DNA from: Chondrosia reniformis
Taxonomy: Eukaryota; Porifera; Demospongiae; Chondrillida; Chondrillidae
Length of the DNA: 64,000 nt
Direction of reading: 5' to 3'
Assembly (NCBI GenBank): GCA_947172415.1
Contig: OX359194.1
Span: 5,766,001-5,830,000 of the forward strand
The notes beneath the pieces were generated by a model. The model had not been told where the DNA came from. It did not search any database and worked only from the letters and a program-made list of their open reading frames with translations. Numbering within the stretch: the first letter of the stretch is position 1; each line of letters begins with the position of its first letter. Shown here in pieces: positions 48,701 to 61,600 of this stretch. The translations under genes were made by a program, and so were the position numbers.

Positions 48701-49352
48701 TCTTATTTTCCAAAGCAAAACGTATCGTTTTAATGTCACAATGCTTCAGCTGATTTTGAAAATGGTCACGTACGAATTTCTCGATTTCATCTGCATTTTT
48801 TTCTGAATAAGATGGAATTTACATTTTACACAGACATAAAGTACATACACATGGAGCTATTCAATCCAATTATTCTAAAGTAGAATTTTTTAACAGATAT
48901 TTGAACTACATTGAACAGTGGCTTTGTGTGCCTATTTGTCATCATTATAGTTGCTAAAATAATAGTAGCGTATAGAGATATACAGGTATAGCTAATGTAC
49001 GATTATACGGCCCCAACCTTGCTACGTCACTCCAACCATCATGGTTTTACCCATTCATGATTCATGAGGAGCCCAATGACTCCTTTGACACTCAAAAGGA
49101 TGGTCGAGCCATAGACAGCTGTTTCGTCTTTATTAAATAGGACTTATCAGTACGACTACTTACTTCCAGGTATAATAGAAGGTAGGCAACTACAGCGACG
49201 CCTACAAATTTGAAGTATAAGGTCTGGGTTATCTGAAGTCCTAGGGTGGCTTCACTGTTATAGACAAATTAGTAGGACCAATAATTATTAATTAATCAAG
49301 GGGTGCGTGTGCTCAATGGAGAAAGAAAGCAACGGTTACGCATACCTGCCAT
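45761..49352 (-). CDS. CARD-like + nucleosidase effector protein 2
   Basis: Five exons, 417 residues: 49346-49352 (ATGGCAG only), 48497-48802, 48335-48379, 48231-48278 and 45761-46608; phases agree. Residues about 3-104 are the CARD-like module shared with the adaptor at 38637 (KHCDIKTIRFALE, QRQQLDRC, MNKKFAKAIRQFL). A Thr/Ser/Pro/Gln linker follows (two small exons). Residues about 136-417 form a nucleoside phosphorylase/nucleosidase domain: LLTANDMEFK strand, FCVGCCG phosphate/base loop, VGIEMEGWG (ribose-binding Met-Glu) and KGVSDH (catalytic Asp). All key motifs are present, so it should be active on a nucleoside or nucleotide; which one cannot be told. Enzymes of this superfamily act as ATP- or purine-cleaving effectors in bacterial antiviral systems and are fused to receptors in fungi. 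A death-fold-recruited effector is my inference. Confidence 0.88.
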
Positions 49353-49458
49353 GATTTTGGAATATATACTCTATAAAGGGCTAGCTGAACAACGCTGACT
49401 AGCTTTCTCCTACGGTGGAAAATAGGTGAACTATTCCTCCTACCATAGATTATATATG

Positions 49459-49482
49459 ACTGACGTAACCGTCAGTCATATG
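49459..49482. repeat. Short palindrome in the shared promoter
   Basis: TGACTGACG and CGTCAGTCA around a 4-bp loop. Found in unit B only; unit A lacks it. Confidence 0.6.
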
Positions 49483-49493
49483 CTCCACCAGTA

Positions 49494-49501
49494 TGACGTC
49501 A
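49494..49501. promoter_or_regulatory. CRE/ATF palindrome between divergent genes
   Basis: TGACGTCA lies 142 bp from the start of nucleosidase gene 2 (minus) and about 125 bp before the likely RICTOR start (plus). It therefore sits in a compact divergent promoter of about 270 bp. Confidence 0.55.
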
Positions 49502-49623
49502 TAACTACCACTTTGTACTAAAGCCTATCTGCCCCTGAGCTGCTTTACAAGATTGGGCACATGAGAATCTGCCAAATTGCAAAAACTACTGCTACAGGTG
49601 GAGATATTACGTAACATTGAAAA

Positions 49624-52600
49624 ATGGCTTCTGAAAGAGGTTTAAGATCCGCACCCAATGTTGTTCCTTTCTAAATGGACTATTTATCTTCTAGTAAGTA
49701 CTTGTATAAGTGAATATTTAAGTACGGCCTTCAAACTCTGATAGCTTTATCCTTCTCTTCTATTGTTAACTCAAGTACAATCATTGGAGAAGCTGTTAAT
49801 GACGGTATCTCTTAAACAGAGAAACTACGATGGACCTAGTTTATCCGTTCAAATCCGTGAATTGAATCAGTTGGCAAGGGTAGGCATGTGTGTTGGTAGC
49901 ATGGACGATCAAATATGTGCGTCAACAATGGTAGCCTCTGTTGGTTGTTGCTCAATATAGTGCAATATAAGTGCATATATGTGCAATTCACATTTTGAAT
50001 TTTATACGCGTTCTCAATGTAGGTACTGTATATGGAGATTTTAGTGGTAAACTGTACAATGTCATTTGCTGTACGATAAGGCCCGTATGTGACTTTTGCC
50101 AAACTTTCTTATGCAATAAGAACCTATGTACCTAAGTAACAGTGTAGTGTTGCTTATAATACAGTACTGCAATAATAGTTAAACTGAAGCATAGTTAGTT
50201 GAGTACCAAAGTGTTGCTCATTTTGGAAACATTTTTAGGTACTACACGCAGGTTGGAATTTATAAAATGGTAGAACACACTAACCACAAGTGTTCTCCTA
50301 GAATACAGTATAAGAAATGAAAAGTTAAATTGACTAAAAAATTTGTACTGGTAATTGTACAATGAAATGGAATAATTTTATTGAATGATCTAGGTCCTTA
50401 AGGGGACTCAAGTCAAATTGAGTATATAACAGTTACATAAGGACTTTAGAATCATATTTTCTCTTCATTTCATTTCACAGGTTATTAGGGAGCTGTCAAG
50501 CGGTGTGTCTGAGATAAAATATGCAACTAGTATTGTTAAAAGGTAAATTTGCCAATGTTATTGTCTACTTTTATCTAACAAATTGATACTATTTTATCTG
50601 TAGACATTTGAGTGAGTATATTTATTTGTTAATTAGCATGCAGTATATTTATACTTGTTAATTAGCATGCAGTATATTTATACTTGTTACCTAGCATGCA
50701 GTATGTATTAATGAGTAACATTCAAGAGATCAGAGCTGGTGGTATTCGTGTGTTGAGGTACATTCTGATGTCTGAGGAGGTTTTGGATGTGATGTTGAAG
50801 CATTGTATAGATCTGCTCATTATAAGGTATCTTTCATATTCCCTGTATTCCATGCAACTAAAAGTTTCAAATATGTATGTTGTACAACGGGGCCTACTGT
50901 ATGTGTTGTACATAATTACCCATGCAGAACCTTTATAATATCTCGTATGTCTTACTTTATTGTACTGATGATCTTTATACGTACTTATTGATACTTGACT
51001 ACTCCTATTACTCTCTCCAAACGTACAAATTACATGTCATGGCTCTTAATATTTAAGACTAAGATCTTGAAGCTTTGAATGTCAAATTATTAGATTATAA
51101 GTAGATTTGCCTATCCAATGAAGATTTCTACTTTATAAGAGATAAGAATTAACACATCCTTATATTACCATGTGGAGTTTGTGTGACTGCTCTAGTCAAA
51201 AGTGTAGAAAATGACACTTCTTTCTCCATTTGGGCTTGCTATATATACTTACTACAGGTCCTTAGAATTGTCCAATCAGAGGGAAGTGGAGAGAATGCAG
51301 GCGTTAAGGTTCATACAGCAAGTTAGTGATCACTTTTGGTTGTGTTGCAATCGGATGCTTACATAATGAAATAGGGATTCCTTCCAACTGTGTCAAACAT
51401 ATGTATGTATGGGTACATCGTTGACTCTTAATTTTTGAGCAGTTTGTTTGGTTGAACTTTTTACCCTGATCTTTTAGCTACTGTACAAATATATTCAATC
51501 TATGTTAAAATTTCAATTAGTGAGAATATATGTATATAATTAGATGTCTATATGTACTTTCATATTTTATGGACGCCATTTTCTTATTGCTCTTATTGCT
51601 CTCTTTACTCAAAGGTGATTGTTGTGGCTCCAAAGAAATTTCCTGCTAGTCTTGCAGCCATTTTGGTTTCCATAACAACCGGTGACCCAGATATTTCTGA
51701 TAGTACTACACTTGCTTGTACAGGTCTTCTCTGTCAACTGAGTGAGTATTTGTGTCTAAAGCTCTAAATTAGCCATATGTGTGTATTAAGAATATATACT
51801 ATAGATATACCCAGATCTCATGGCTGATAGCAACCAATTGGTTGTGGTTTGATAATTTGATTGTGGATTTTTTCAAGAGACTCAGTTGCATAGAGCTTAA
51901 AATTTGATGGTTTAGCCTTATTGTGCTGTATGTACGTACGTACATAAAGATTGTAATTGTCACTTTTCAAACTGTTCCTTTTCACTAAGTTTGGAGGTAG
52001 ATATTGACCAATAGCTTCTTTTAGGGGTTGGGAATGTCTCCTTGAAGAAAAAAAATTCAATCAATAAAGAAACATTGAACTGCCCCCTCAAAATTTTACT
52101 ATAATGGTGATATTTTCTAAAATACATTTTATATAGTACTATATACATAAAATGTATTATATAGTACTATGTATATAATAATGTATATAATGTAGTATTA
52201 ACCACTTTGCTTTGTTTCTGAATGTGCTCTGTACCTATAGCACTGGCTAATGTTCCTCTGGCTGTTGGTTGTGGGGCTGTCAGGGCTCTCTCACGGAGAC
52301 TGTTACAGTGTCAGAACGCACAGCTAGATGAAGGAATTGTTCTGATCCTGCTTAACCTGTACAATCATTCTGATACCAGGAGGTACACCAGATTGAGTAA
52401 TGACCTAATGTTGTTCCTAGCGCCTGTAACAGACATTCACTATGAACACGAGGTAACAGGATGGGAGGATGCTAAGAAAATCAACTTCAACACCGGAGGG
52501 TAACTGATATATACATACATATAAAAAGTACTTGATAGTGCCTTTAAGGAATAGCAACATATAGCATATAGCAGGACAGGTTTTAAGAGCTAAATATGGT

Positions 52601-55600
52601 TGTCATACCTTTGAATCTAAGAAAACATAAGAAGAATAGACTAAACCACAATTTCTAATTACCAACTTAGGGAAGACCTACCTTAGTGACCCCGGGAGTC
52701 TTCACCTTCATCTTGATCTTTTTGAGTCGGTAAAGTACATTTTTCTGATTGTTGTCACTTGTGTGTGTGCGTTGTTATTTGATTCATGAGGCACTTGACA
52801 TTAAATAGCCTTTCCTTTATAATTGATTAATAATCATGAAGAAGTGAACTCTACATCTTTTAAATGGTGTTTCCTTGCATTAGATATGTCAATACTCATA
52901 ATGCAGAGATACAGATGAGAGTGGAGTGTTGCTGCTTAGCTCTGAGTGCAATACTGAAGTCCTGGCCAGGTCTGATGTGTCTGGTTAGCACACACCAGAA
53001 GGGGTCAGAGAAAGGAAAGTGCCCCCTGGCAGCTCTTGTGGAAGTGTTACCACTTGCGTCTGATCAAGCCAAGGTCAGCGATATATGTACGTAGTACATA
53101 TCTGATTAATATAAATCCCCCCGATACCCTGTACAAGGATTATCAGGAAATACTGTACGCTTCAAAGGAAATAAATTTTGCTGTTTTCATGGATTTTGTT
53201 CAAATCATGAAAATATATACCTCAAAACTGTATTTTATAGACCACGTGTCTATTTTTTGCAAAAACTATGAAAGAGCTTTTCCATGAAAATAAACCCTTG
53301 AAAGTTTCCCGCTATATGACAAAGTTAAGAGAGCTAAGAATTAATGTAAACATGGGCTCAAAGTGGTATTCTCTGTAGAAGTGTGGAATGCACCTTTATA
53401 ACTTTAATGTCTTCTTTTGTTATTTCATGCAGACTGAAGTCCTGGAGATGTTTTTCACTGTATTTCAGCTGAGAGTGCCAACCCGGACAGACCAACACAG
53501 TGTAGGACTGGCCAGCATTAGTGAGGAGACCCTCACCACATGCCACATATTGTAGTAGTTAATGTCTTGGACCTACGTACCGTCACCTTTTAATTTGTAG
53601 AGATTGTTGCCTTAGTCTCTTAAATGGTTCTAGATTTTCAATTTTCTTTACCCATCCTACTGATGCAAATCAGATCTTTACAACATCTCTTAATTTTGTG
53701 AAAGAATTGTACAAAGTGAAGAGACTTGCCAGTAGTTCAGCATACAAATTAAATAAAAACTTTTAAAATTGAAGTTAGAAGTACGTATGAATGACAGGTC
53801 TGGAAAAGTATCCAAAAAGGCATTAAATTCTAATAAGCCCATTTCACAGCGTGTGTAGGAAACTGCTGTAAAGAGCATTGTGCAACAGTTAATGCATAAC
53901 GGGTAAGATACAGTAACTTTCCCTTTTGTTGAAGGTTCGCAGGAACCACTGTCATCTTGGGCTCTGGATGAAGGATTTGTGGTTGAAGAAGCTCGAGTTC
54001 TGCTTCCTCCAGTGACAGCCAAACAGATTGACCTTGTCAAGTGCTACTATGCTATGCTCCTCTCTGTACTCATTGAGCTGGGCCTCTTTACATCGCTCTC
54101 CAAAGTGGCAATTGCAGAGAATAAATTTCTCTCAGTTAGAGCTACAATACTATTAGGGGAACTGACCTATTTAGTGAGTAAACATTTGGTGCACTGAGTA
54201 TGTGTGGCTGTACTTTATAATATAAAAGTACATAGCTCTAAGTACAATTGCCATATGTATTGGAAAATGAATGCATGTGTCTAAAGACTGTGAGATTGCC
54301 CACTTCCGCACCACAATCTTTTGAAGCACATTGATTTGACACCTCAGTAATTCCACGAGGGATGTCCAGTAATGCCTCAGACTTTCTGGTATTAACTTAG
54401 TAATTCTATAGTTACTTGTGCATGTTTAGGTATTCTTAAGATACCCTACAACCAATCAGTATACTATATAAACAGATACTGTACTTATGATTTGTGTGCC
54501 ATATAGATGATGGCTTAAGTATAACAATAATGATTTCCCAAGACACTTAAGACCAATCCAATGAAGTAAAGTATTCTCAGAATACATAATAACATCGTAG
54601 TTCCTAAGAAAGTCTTAAGTACCCCATCAATCCAATGAAGTAAAGTATTCTCAGAATGCATAGTAACATCGTAGTTCCTAAGAATTCTTAGGAACTAAGA
54701 TGTTACTATGTATTCTGTTACATTTTTGTATTTATTCTGAGAATACTTTACTTCATTCCCCCTCATTCTTAGGAATTACGATGTTACTATGTATTCTGTT
54801 ACATTTTTGCACATATTCTGAGAATACTTTACTTCATTGGATTGATGCATGGGGTACTTAAGACTTTCTTAGGAACTATGATGTTACTATGTATTCTGAG
54901 AATGTTGTTTGAATGCAATCTATTACTCTCGTATTTGATTCCTCATATACAGTATTATATTTCTGCTCCTACTTATCAAACAAATTGTAGGTCTTGTCAG
55001 CTACGTATTAAAACTGTTTAATAAGTGTTGCTATAATGCTCGTGGAATCATCATATTCACAAATACCCAAATCATTTCATATACATACATATGTACGTAT
55101 ATATAGTAACTATGACTTGATAATCTTTTTATTTATTATGTTCTAATTTTGCCATTTTTGCATGACAGACTTGTATAAATGTTAAAGATTATTTTATTTT
55201 AATAACATATCTTATAATCTACGTAGGCCAATCATCTTCTACCGGGAATGTTTTACCAAGATATTCACGGTTTGCCAGAAATTGTACAAGCTGCCATGGA
55301 CTTTAGTGATCTTGAGAAACAAAAGTGAGTTCTGCTTAATAATAGTAACCACTTTTATGTTCATGATACACCATATAAAATATTATTGATGTATGAAACA
55401 CCAGCCATTCAGATACATATATGCCCTCCATTTTCTAATAAATTCCCCATTTCCTATTACATCACCTGCACCTAAGTACTTATGCATGTTCCATCAAACA
55501 CTACAGGTTTTGGCATATAGACAATAGACATTCAATTTTTCATTTGTTTTAAATTTATTACGCTCATCAAACATATGGGTTCATATAACATTTATTTATA

Positions 55601-58600
55601 CATACGTAAATACGTATATTTGCAAATGGCAGAGTTTGGGAAGCTTTGTTTGAACTAAGCTTTGTTTCCTTCCTTCTACTGTTCTTTATAATTTTGAGGA
55701 TATACTTAATGGCCCAGAGTCATAAAGATTACTACTAAAGGAGACAGACCTATAAGTAATTCAAATTAGAGTGGTAGTCGCATAACTTGATTACTTGTTT
55801 CCTCAATATCCAGTTACTGTTACAAAATGTAAGATTTCACCTCCCATGATCCAAGTGACCAATGGTATTGCATGGATTGTTGTCAAGTGATATCTTTTCA
55901 AAGGATCATTCTTTGACTTTTAGAGTCTGCAGTTTTGTTGTCTCTCTTGATTGTCAGAAATTTCACTGAAGAAGACCCTGGGAATCTTTGTCTTCTTGAT
56001 CTTTGTGAATACTTCTTAAACACAATGGTTGAGATGTCTTTAAATAACAGTTAGAGTTATTCAAAGCCTTAAGAGGCTCTTAAAGTCCTCCTTCAGTTTT
56101 ATATACATACTGCGTATATGTGTTCCCTATACGTAGGTATATTTGTTCCCTATAGGTATATGTGTTCCCTATAGGTATATTTGTTCCCTATAGGTATATG
56201 TGTTCCCTATAGGTACATATATTTGTTCCCTATAGGTATATTTGTTCCCTATAGGTATATGTACGTATAGAGAAGGTATAGCCTATAAGGTATAAGGTAT
56301 AGAAGGTAAGAGTATATCCTCCTTTTTGCAATTGTGAGGAAAAAAGAGAAAAATATGAGTTCTATATAGAGAGAGTACCTAATAAGTCTCTATAGGAAAC
56401 CAATCTATTTGTAAATAGTTTTTCTTGGGACTATATAGCTGCTTTAAACCATGTCTTTAGTATATAAAATATAAATCCAACTGTGACTATGTAACCATGT
56501 GCCTACAGGTGTCCATGTTTTATATACTGTTGACTGTGTAGCATTATATATGTGTGCACTATCTTATTATATTAAATGATCATGATATGGCAGTTTCTGT
56601 GTATATTCTTTTATTGATTCAGAAAATGCTGTATGATTATTATTCTTAACTGTTAAAAGTTCATAATAATATAATAAATCAAGAGTTCTAAATGTCTAAA
56701 ATATAGTTTATATGTATTGCATCATCATAAGGTTCAAGTATACTAAACCAATCATCAAAAACTGTTTCACCTATGTATAACAGCACACCACCTCCAAATA
56801 TGGTTTATAAGAGGATTCCCTGCTGTAGAACCTTCTGTCCCATCCTAGAGTGTTTTCATTAATATCCCTGACTAGAATACCATAGTTACGGGATCCATTG
56901 GCCCAAGCTTTGGCTGCAGCTGTCACATCAAATGCTACGTACTTATCAGAACGTTGATCAGGAAGGAATCCATTGCTTGAAGTAAGTACAACTGTACTCA
57001 TACAGGTAGAGTCAGCTCCACTCCCGAGTGGCAACCCAGCAGGACCACTACTACCAATGGTTGCTTCATTCCAATATCTAAGCACTCGATGAGTACAGAG
57101 AGGTCTGTCTATGAGTGGAGCCTGACTGGAAGATACAAAACTAGCTTTGTGAGCATAAGCATACTTCAAATACATTGTTGCCCTCAGAATAGTGCACCTT
57201 GAAGTAATGCTGGAAAACTGGACAACAAATCTTTTAATGGGATAATAAATGTGCTGGCCAACCAAGAGATATTGGAAGGATCCTAGATTGGCGTTTCTCT
57301 CCAGAGTAGTGTCCTTAGTAGCATAATACTTTAAAGTCCTCAAATATGAGCATCTTGGTGCTGGTCCAGGTGGTCCAGGTGGTCCAAGGTCTCCGGCTGG
57401 TCCTGAAGGACCAGCTGTGGCTTCATTGAGCAAAACTCCAATGATAAGGCAGAGAAATAGCTCTAGCTTCATTTCTTCTTAGAATGCTCTAGTAATTTTA
57501 AGTACATATTATCATTTTTGAGGATCTGGGAGGCAATCAAAGGTTGCTATTTCAAATAGGACTTTAGTCTCCCCAGTCAAGATAACCTTGGTTCCTTGGC
57601 TGGTTTGGCATCATATACTCCGCCATACAAATGACAAGTAAATTGTATGTGAAACACACACTTTTAATGTAACTCAATACACACAAACATATACGTACGT
57701 ATGTGTATAGTAGAATAAGGATTTCTTCTAACTGTCTCGAACTTATCTTTTGAAAGGATCATCTTTCGACTTTTAGAGTGTCACTGAAGAAGATCCTCTG
57801 GGTCAAAACATCTGACACTCGAGAGACAACAAAACTTTATCTTTAGATCCTCTAAAAGTCAAAAGATGATCCTTTCAAAATATAAGCTCGACACAGTTAG
57901 AAAAATTCTTTATGTGATGTGTGCATTTACATAATATGGTACATGCATTGATATCTACCTACAGTATGTCCTATTTATATTTTTATGCAGTCACGTGTCT
58001 GATGTGATTAAGTGTCTTGAGGAACTTCATGAAATGAGGAAGAAAGGTTCCAAACCTTCCAGTCTCTACCTCAAAGAACTTCAAAAAAGGGTAGGACATC
58101 AAACACCTTTGAATACACCTCCCAATACATTTCTCTGTAGATCATCTACTAGGACATATCACACTGTATAGGGTAGATCATCCACTGGGACATATCACAC
58201 TGTATAGAGTAGATCATCCACTTTTTGTATCTCTTTGAGAAGCCTGTTGAAGGTATGATATAGCTGGTGTTCTTCATGCCCTGGGCACATTCTAGGATGT
58301 ATTTTAATAGACAGAATACAATGACTGTCACTGCATGTGTATCTGATAATTATGTGCACAGGGTCTCCATCGAGGCCCAGGAAGCCTCTGTCTGATGTGT
58401 GAGGTGGACGAGGTGGCACTGATGAGCATGATCAAAAACAGTCAAGTCCTGTCCACCAAGGAGTATCAGCAGTGGAACTGGACCATACTGCGCACCTTGT
58501 TTGTGGTTAGGAGAACTCTCTACACTACCTTATATCAGTGTGTTTCCAGTGCAGCAATAATCTAGTTATCATTTTTAATTAACTGGAACTACGTATAAAA

Positions 58601-61600
58601 TTGAATATGTTCAGTTAATAAGACAATACCTAGAGTTTCTTTTAGGGGTTGGGGGAGGGGACATTTGCCCCACCTCCTTCAAGAAAGGCAGATTGCAGAT
58701 TTTTAATGCAAACAAATTAGATGCTCTATAAGTTGAAAGATGATCCCTTCAAAAGATAAATGCATTGAACTAAGTTACCACCTTAACATTTTGCTCCCTT
58801 GTGATACTTCTAAAAGACGCCCTAATACCTAACTTTTTAAATGGCTGATGTTGTCACATGGTGAAGTGTTTGGTAGTAATATGAGGTATATACTGTATGT
58901 GTACAAATTTTGCCAAATGCCAAATGGATGGTGGCAGTCCTTAACAAAAACGTCTATGGTTTTAAAGTAATCCTTGATCATCTTCGCGGGCATTCTGCAT
59001 CACACAAGAAAGACCTAGGTATGAGGAAGTTTTCGCGTTTTTATTTTCATGAACCCATGCTGATTTGTGAAAATCGCGAAATTTACTTCCCGCGAAAATT
59101 TGTATGCATACGGTACAATGAGTATACTAGTTTATTGAGACTCAACAATAATTGTATTTAAAAACAAATTGAACGTTTCGACCCGGAGGTCTTCATCAGC
59201 ATATATAAATTAGTATATTCATTATGAACGCAACAAAAACCCCTTATCACTTCATACAGTACAATATAGTCATTTGTGCATGTAATCATTTTATGACTTC
59301 GCCTTATTTCATATACGTATGCTATCTTTGTTCTGTTGTAGCTGAATCCACTGAACTACAGGAGAGTAGAAGAAGGCGTTAAGCAAAAGTTTTTTAATCG
59401 ATTATACAATTTTTATAAGCCTAAAAACAAGCTATTCTCAGCCGTTAGCTATTCATCAGAAAATGCTAGAAAGTATTCCAGTATAGGATGTCAGTTTGTA
59501 ACTCTTCTGTCTAATGACGAAAATGTGAGTATATGACATATTTTCTTAGCATTTTAAAGTTAAATAGTAACTTTACTCTTTATCTATTCTGAAAGGTCAT
59601 TTTTATACGTATTATGTGTATATGTTATATACAAGTGCTAACTTATATCTACATACTCTTAGATTTAATATTTGCCTTGTCTTTTAGAGTAACTACATCT
59701 ACGTATATATATTTCTACTCATTTCTTGTAGGAGTTAGCCATTTTTCTATCTGGATTGATTACAGACATTGCAGCTGAGTTGAATGAGGTTAGTTGAGTG
59801 TAAGTTGAATGATTTTAGATTCTGAAGCTTCACTGTACCTTTCTCTCTATCTCTCTCTCTTTTTGTGCGTATGCAGATAGTGAGGAATGGTCAGGGCGAT
59901 ATCCTGACACCCTTCAGCATTGAAAACACACTGTCCAGAGATTACATGTTGTTTTTAGGATGTGTCAGCCATCAAAACCCTGAAATATTGGCCCTGTGCA
60001 AGGTCTATGGATCGTAAGTACTTTCCTTATGTAGCTGAGAGCAACGGGGTCGCCTCCCTATAATAGTTAGTTTTTGGACAGTCTTTTGTGGTCAGACATT
60101 TTGACCCCGTGAGTCTTCTTCCATCTGACCACTACGGACTTACCAAATTGTGTTTCTAGACACTCCAAAAGTCAAAAAAGATGACCCATCTAAGAGATAA
60201 ATTTGATGCAGTTAGACGAATTCTTACTCAATACATAGACGTTGTCACTTTCCTAGTGATTATGAGGTGTCTGCCTTACTGATTGCATGTTACTCTGTCA
60301 ACATCCCTAAATTAATATGTTTAACTGTAGAGAGGATGTGCTGTAGCATTGCTCTAAGCAGTGACATTACTAAAAATATATCCACCCCATTTAATTACTA
60401 ACATACTATGTATATTTACATGTGTGTACCCCAAATATGTAATCGTTATCACAAATCATAACTGACAATCTGTTTGAACCTCTATTCTTCTGTATGTAAG
60501 GTTCAAAAGTTAAATCTGTTGCTAGGTTACTCTCAGTGTGCGAAGCTGATGGAAGGGAAGATCTGCACAAACTCATTTTATCAAGCTTGGATTTTCCTCA
60601 AGACAGATACTGCCGATCAATCCTCACTAAACTGTTGACCAGCTCGTCATTGGCCACAAGACTATATGCCACAAAGCACCTCAGAGTGCTCCTAAGGACT
60701 AGAGCACCATTCTTTAAGAGCTGGGGCATTGAGCTTCTCACCATGCAGGTAGTGTATTACATACACATACGTACGTACATACCATAGACATGTGTAGAAA
60801 TGACAAAAAGGAAAAAAACTGCCAGAAACTGCCAGAAATGGCTGGGGAAGGATTTTGAGTATTTCTTCATTTATTACACAGCAATCTTAACAAACATAAG
60901 CAGCTTAATTATATAGTAAAAACTTTTAATTATCCTAAAAATTGGATTCAGTGTTAATACTGTAAGTACGTATATACTGTATTTTTGAGTGTAAAGGCTC
61001 TTCATTATCATCACGAAATCTGCCTCAGTTTGCCACATGCCGGTACTGCCAGATACACCTTCTTTTATATATCTATAGCTGTATGATGTTGATGAAGAAG
61101 TGGCTTTGGAAGCAGTTGACATTTTAGATGAAGCCTGCGAGGATGAGGTGTGTACTTGTACTAGCTGCATTCATTCCACCATGTACAGCCTCTACTCTGA
61201 ACTTTATCACACACACATAATGTTTGCAGTGATATCCCTGATATTAAGAATTGTCTTTTTACTGAACAATTGTAGACCAATTGACTCTATATACATACGT
61301 AGATAGTTGGTTTATAGATGGAGAATGGTTGTATTAGCCCATGGTCATTGACAGTTATACTGTACATATGACTACTTTATGTAATTGTTCCTTTAATTAG
61401 TATACATAGCTAGTGCCAGAAGATGGCTGTCAGAAATTCCTTAACTCTCTGCATTATTTCCTCTTTGTCTGCAGTCCTATTTGCTTTCACTGGCTCACTT
61501 CAATCCTGCCTTGGTCCACCTTGGAGAGAAGGGAGTGTCCTTCTTAACAAGGTTCTTTTCCACTTCAAAGGGTTTCTCCAGAATGAAGAACTTGGGTAAA

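Larger units (their letters stand above)
45220..49505. repeat. Tandem duplication unit B (nucleosidase gene 2)
   Basis: Second copy of the unit at 41020-45055. Coding exons are strongly conserved and introns differ by indels, including a copy of the CACAGGATC element that is more complete here (46857-46990). Confidence 0.93.
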
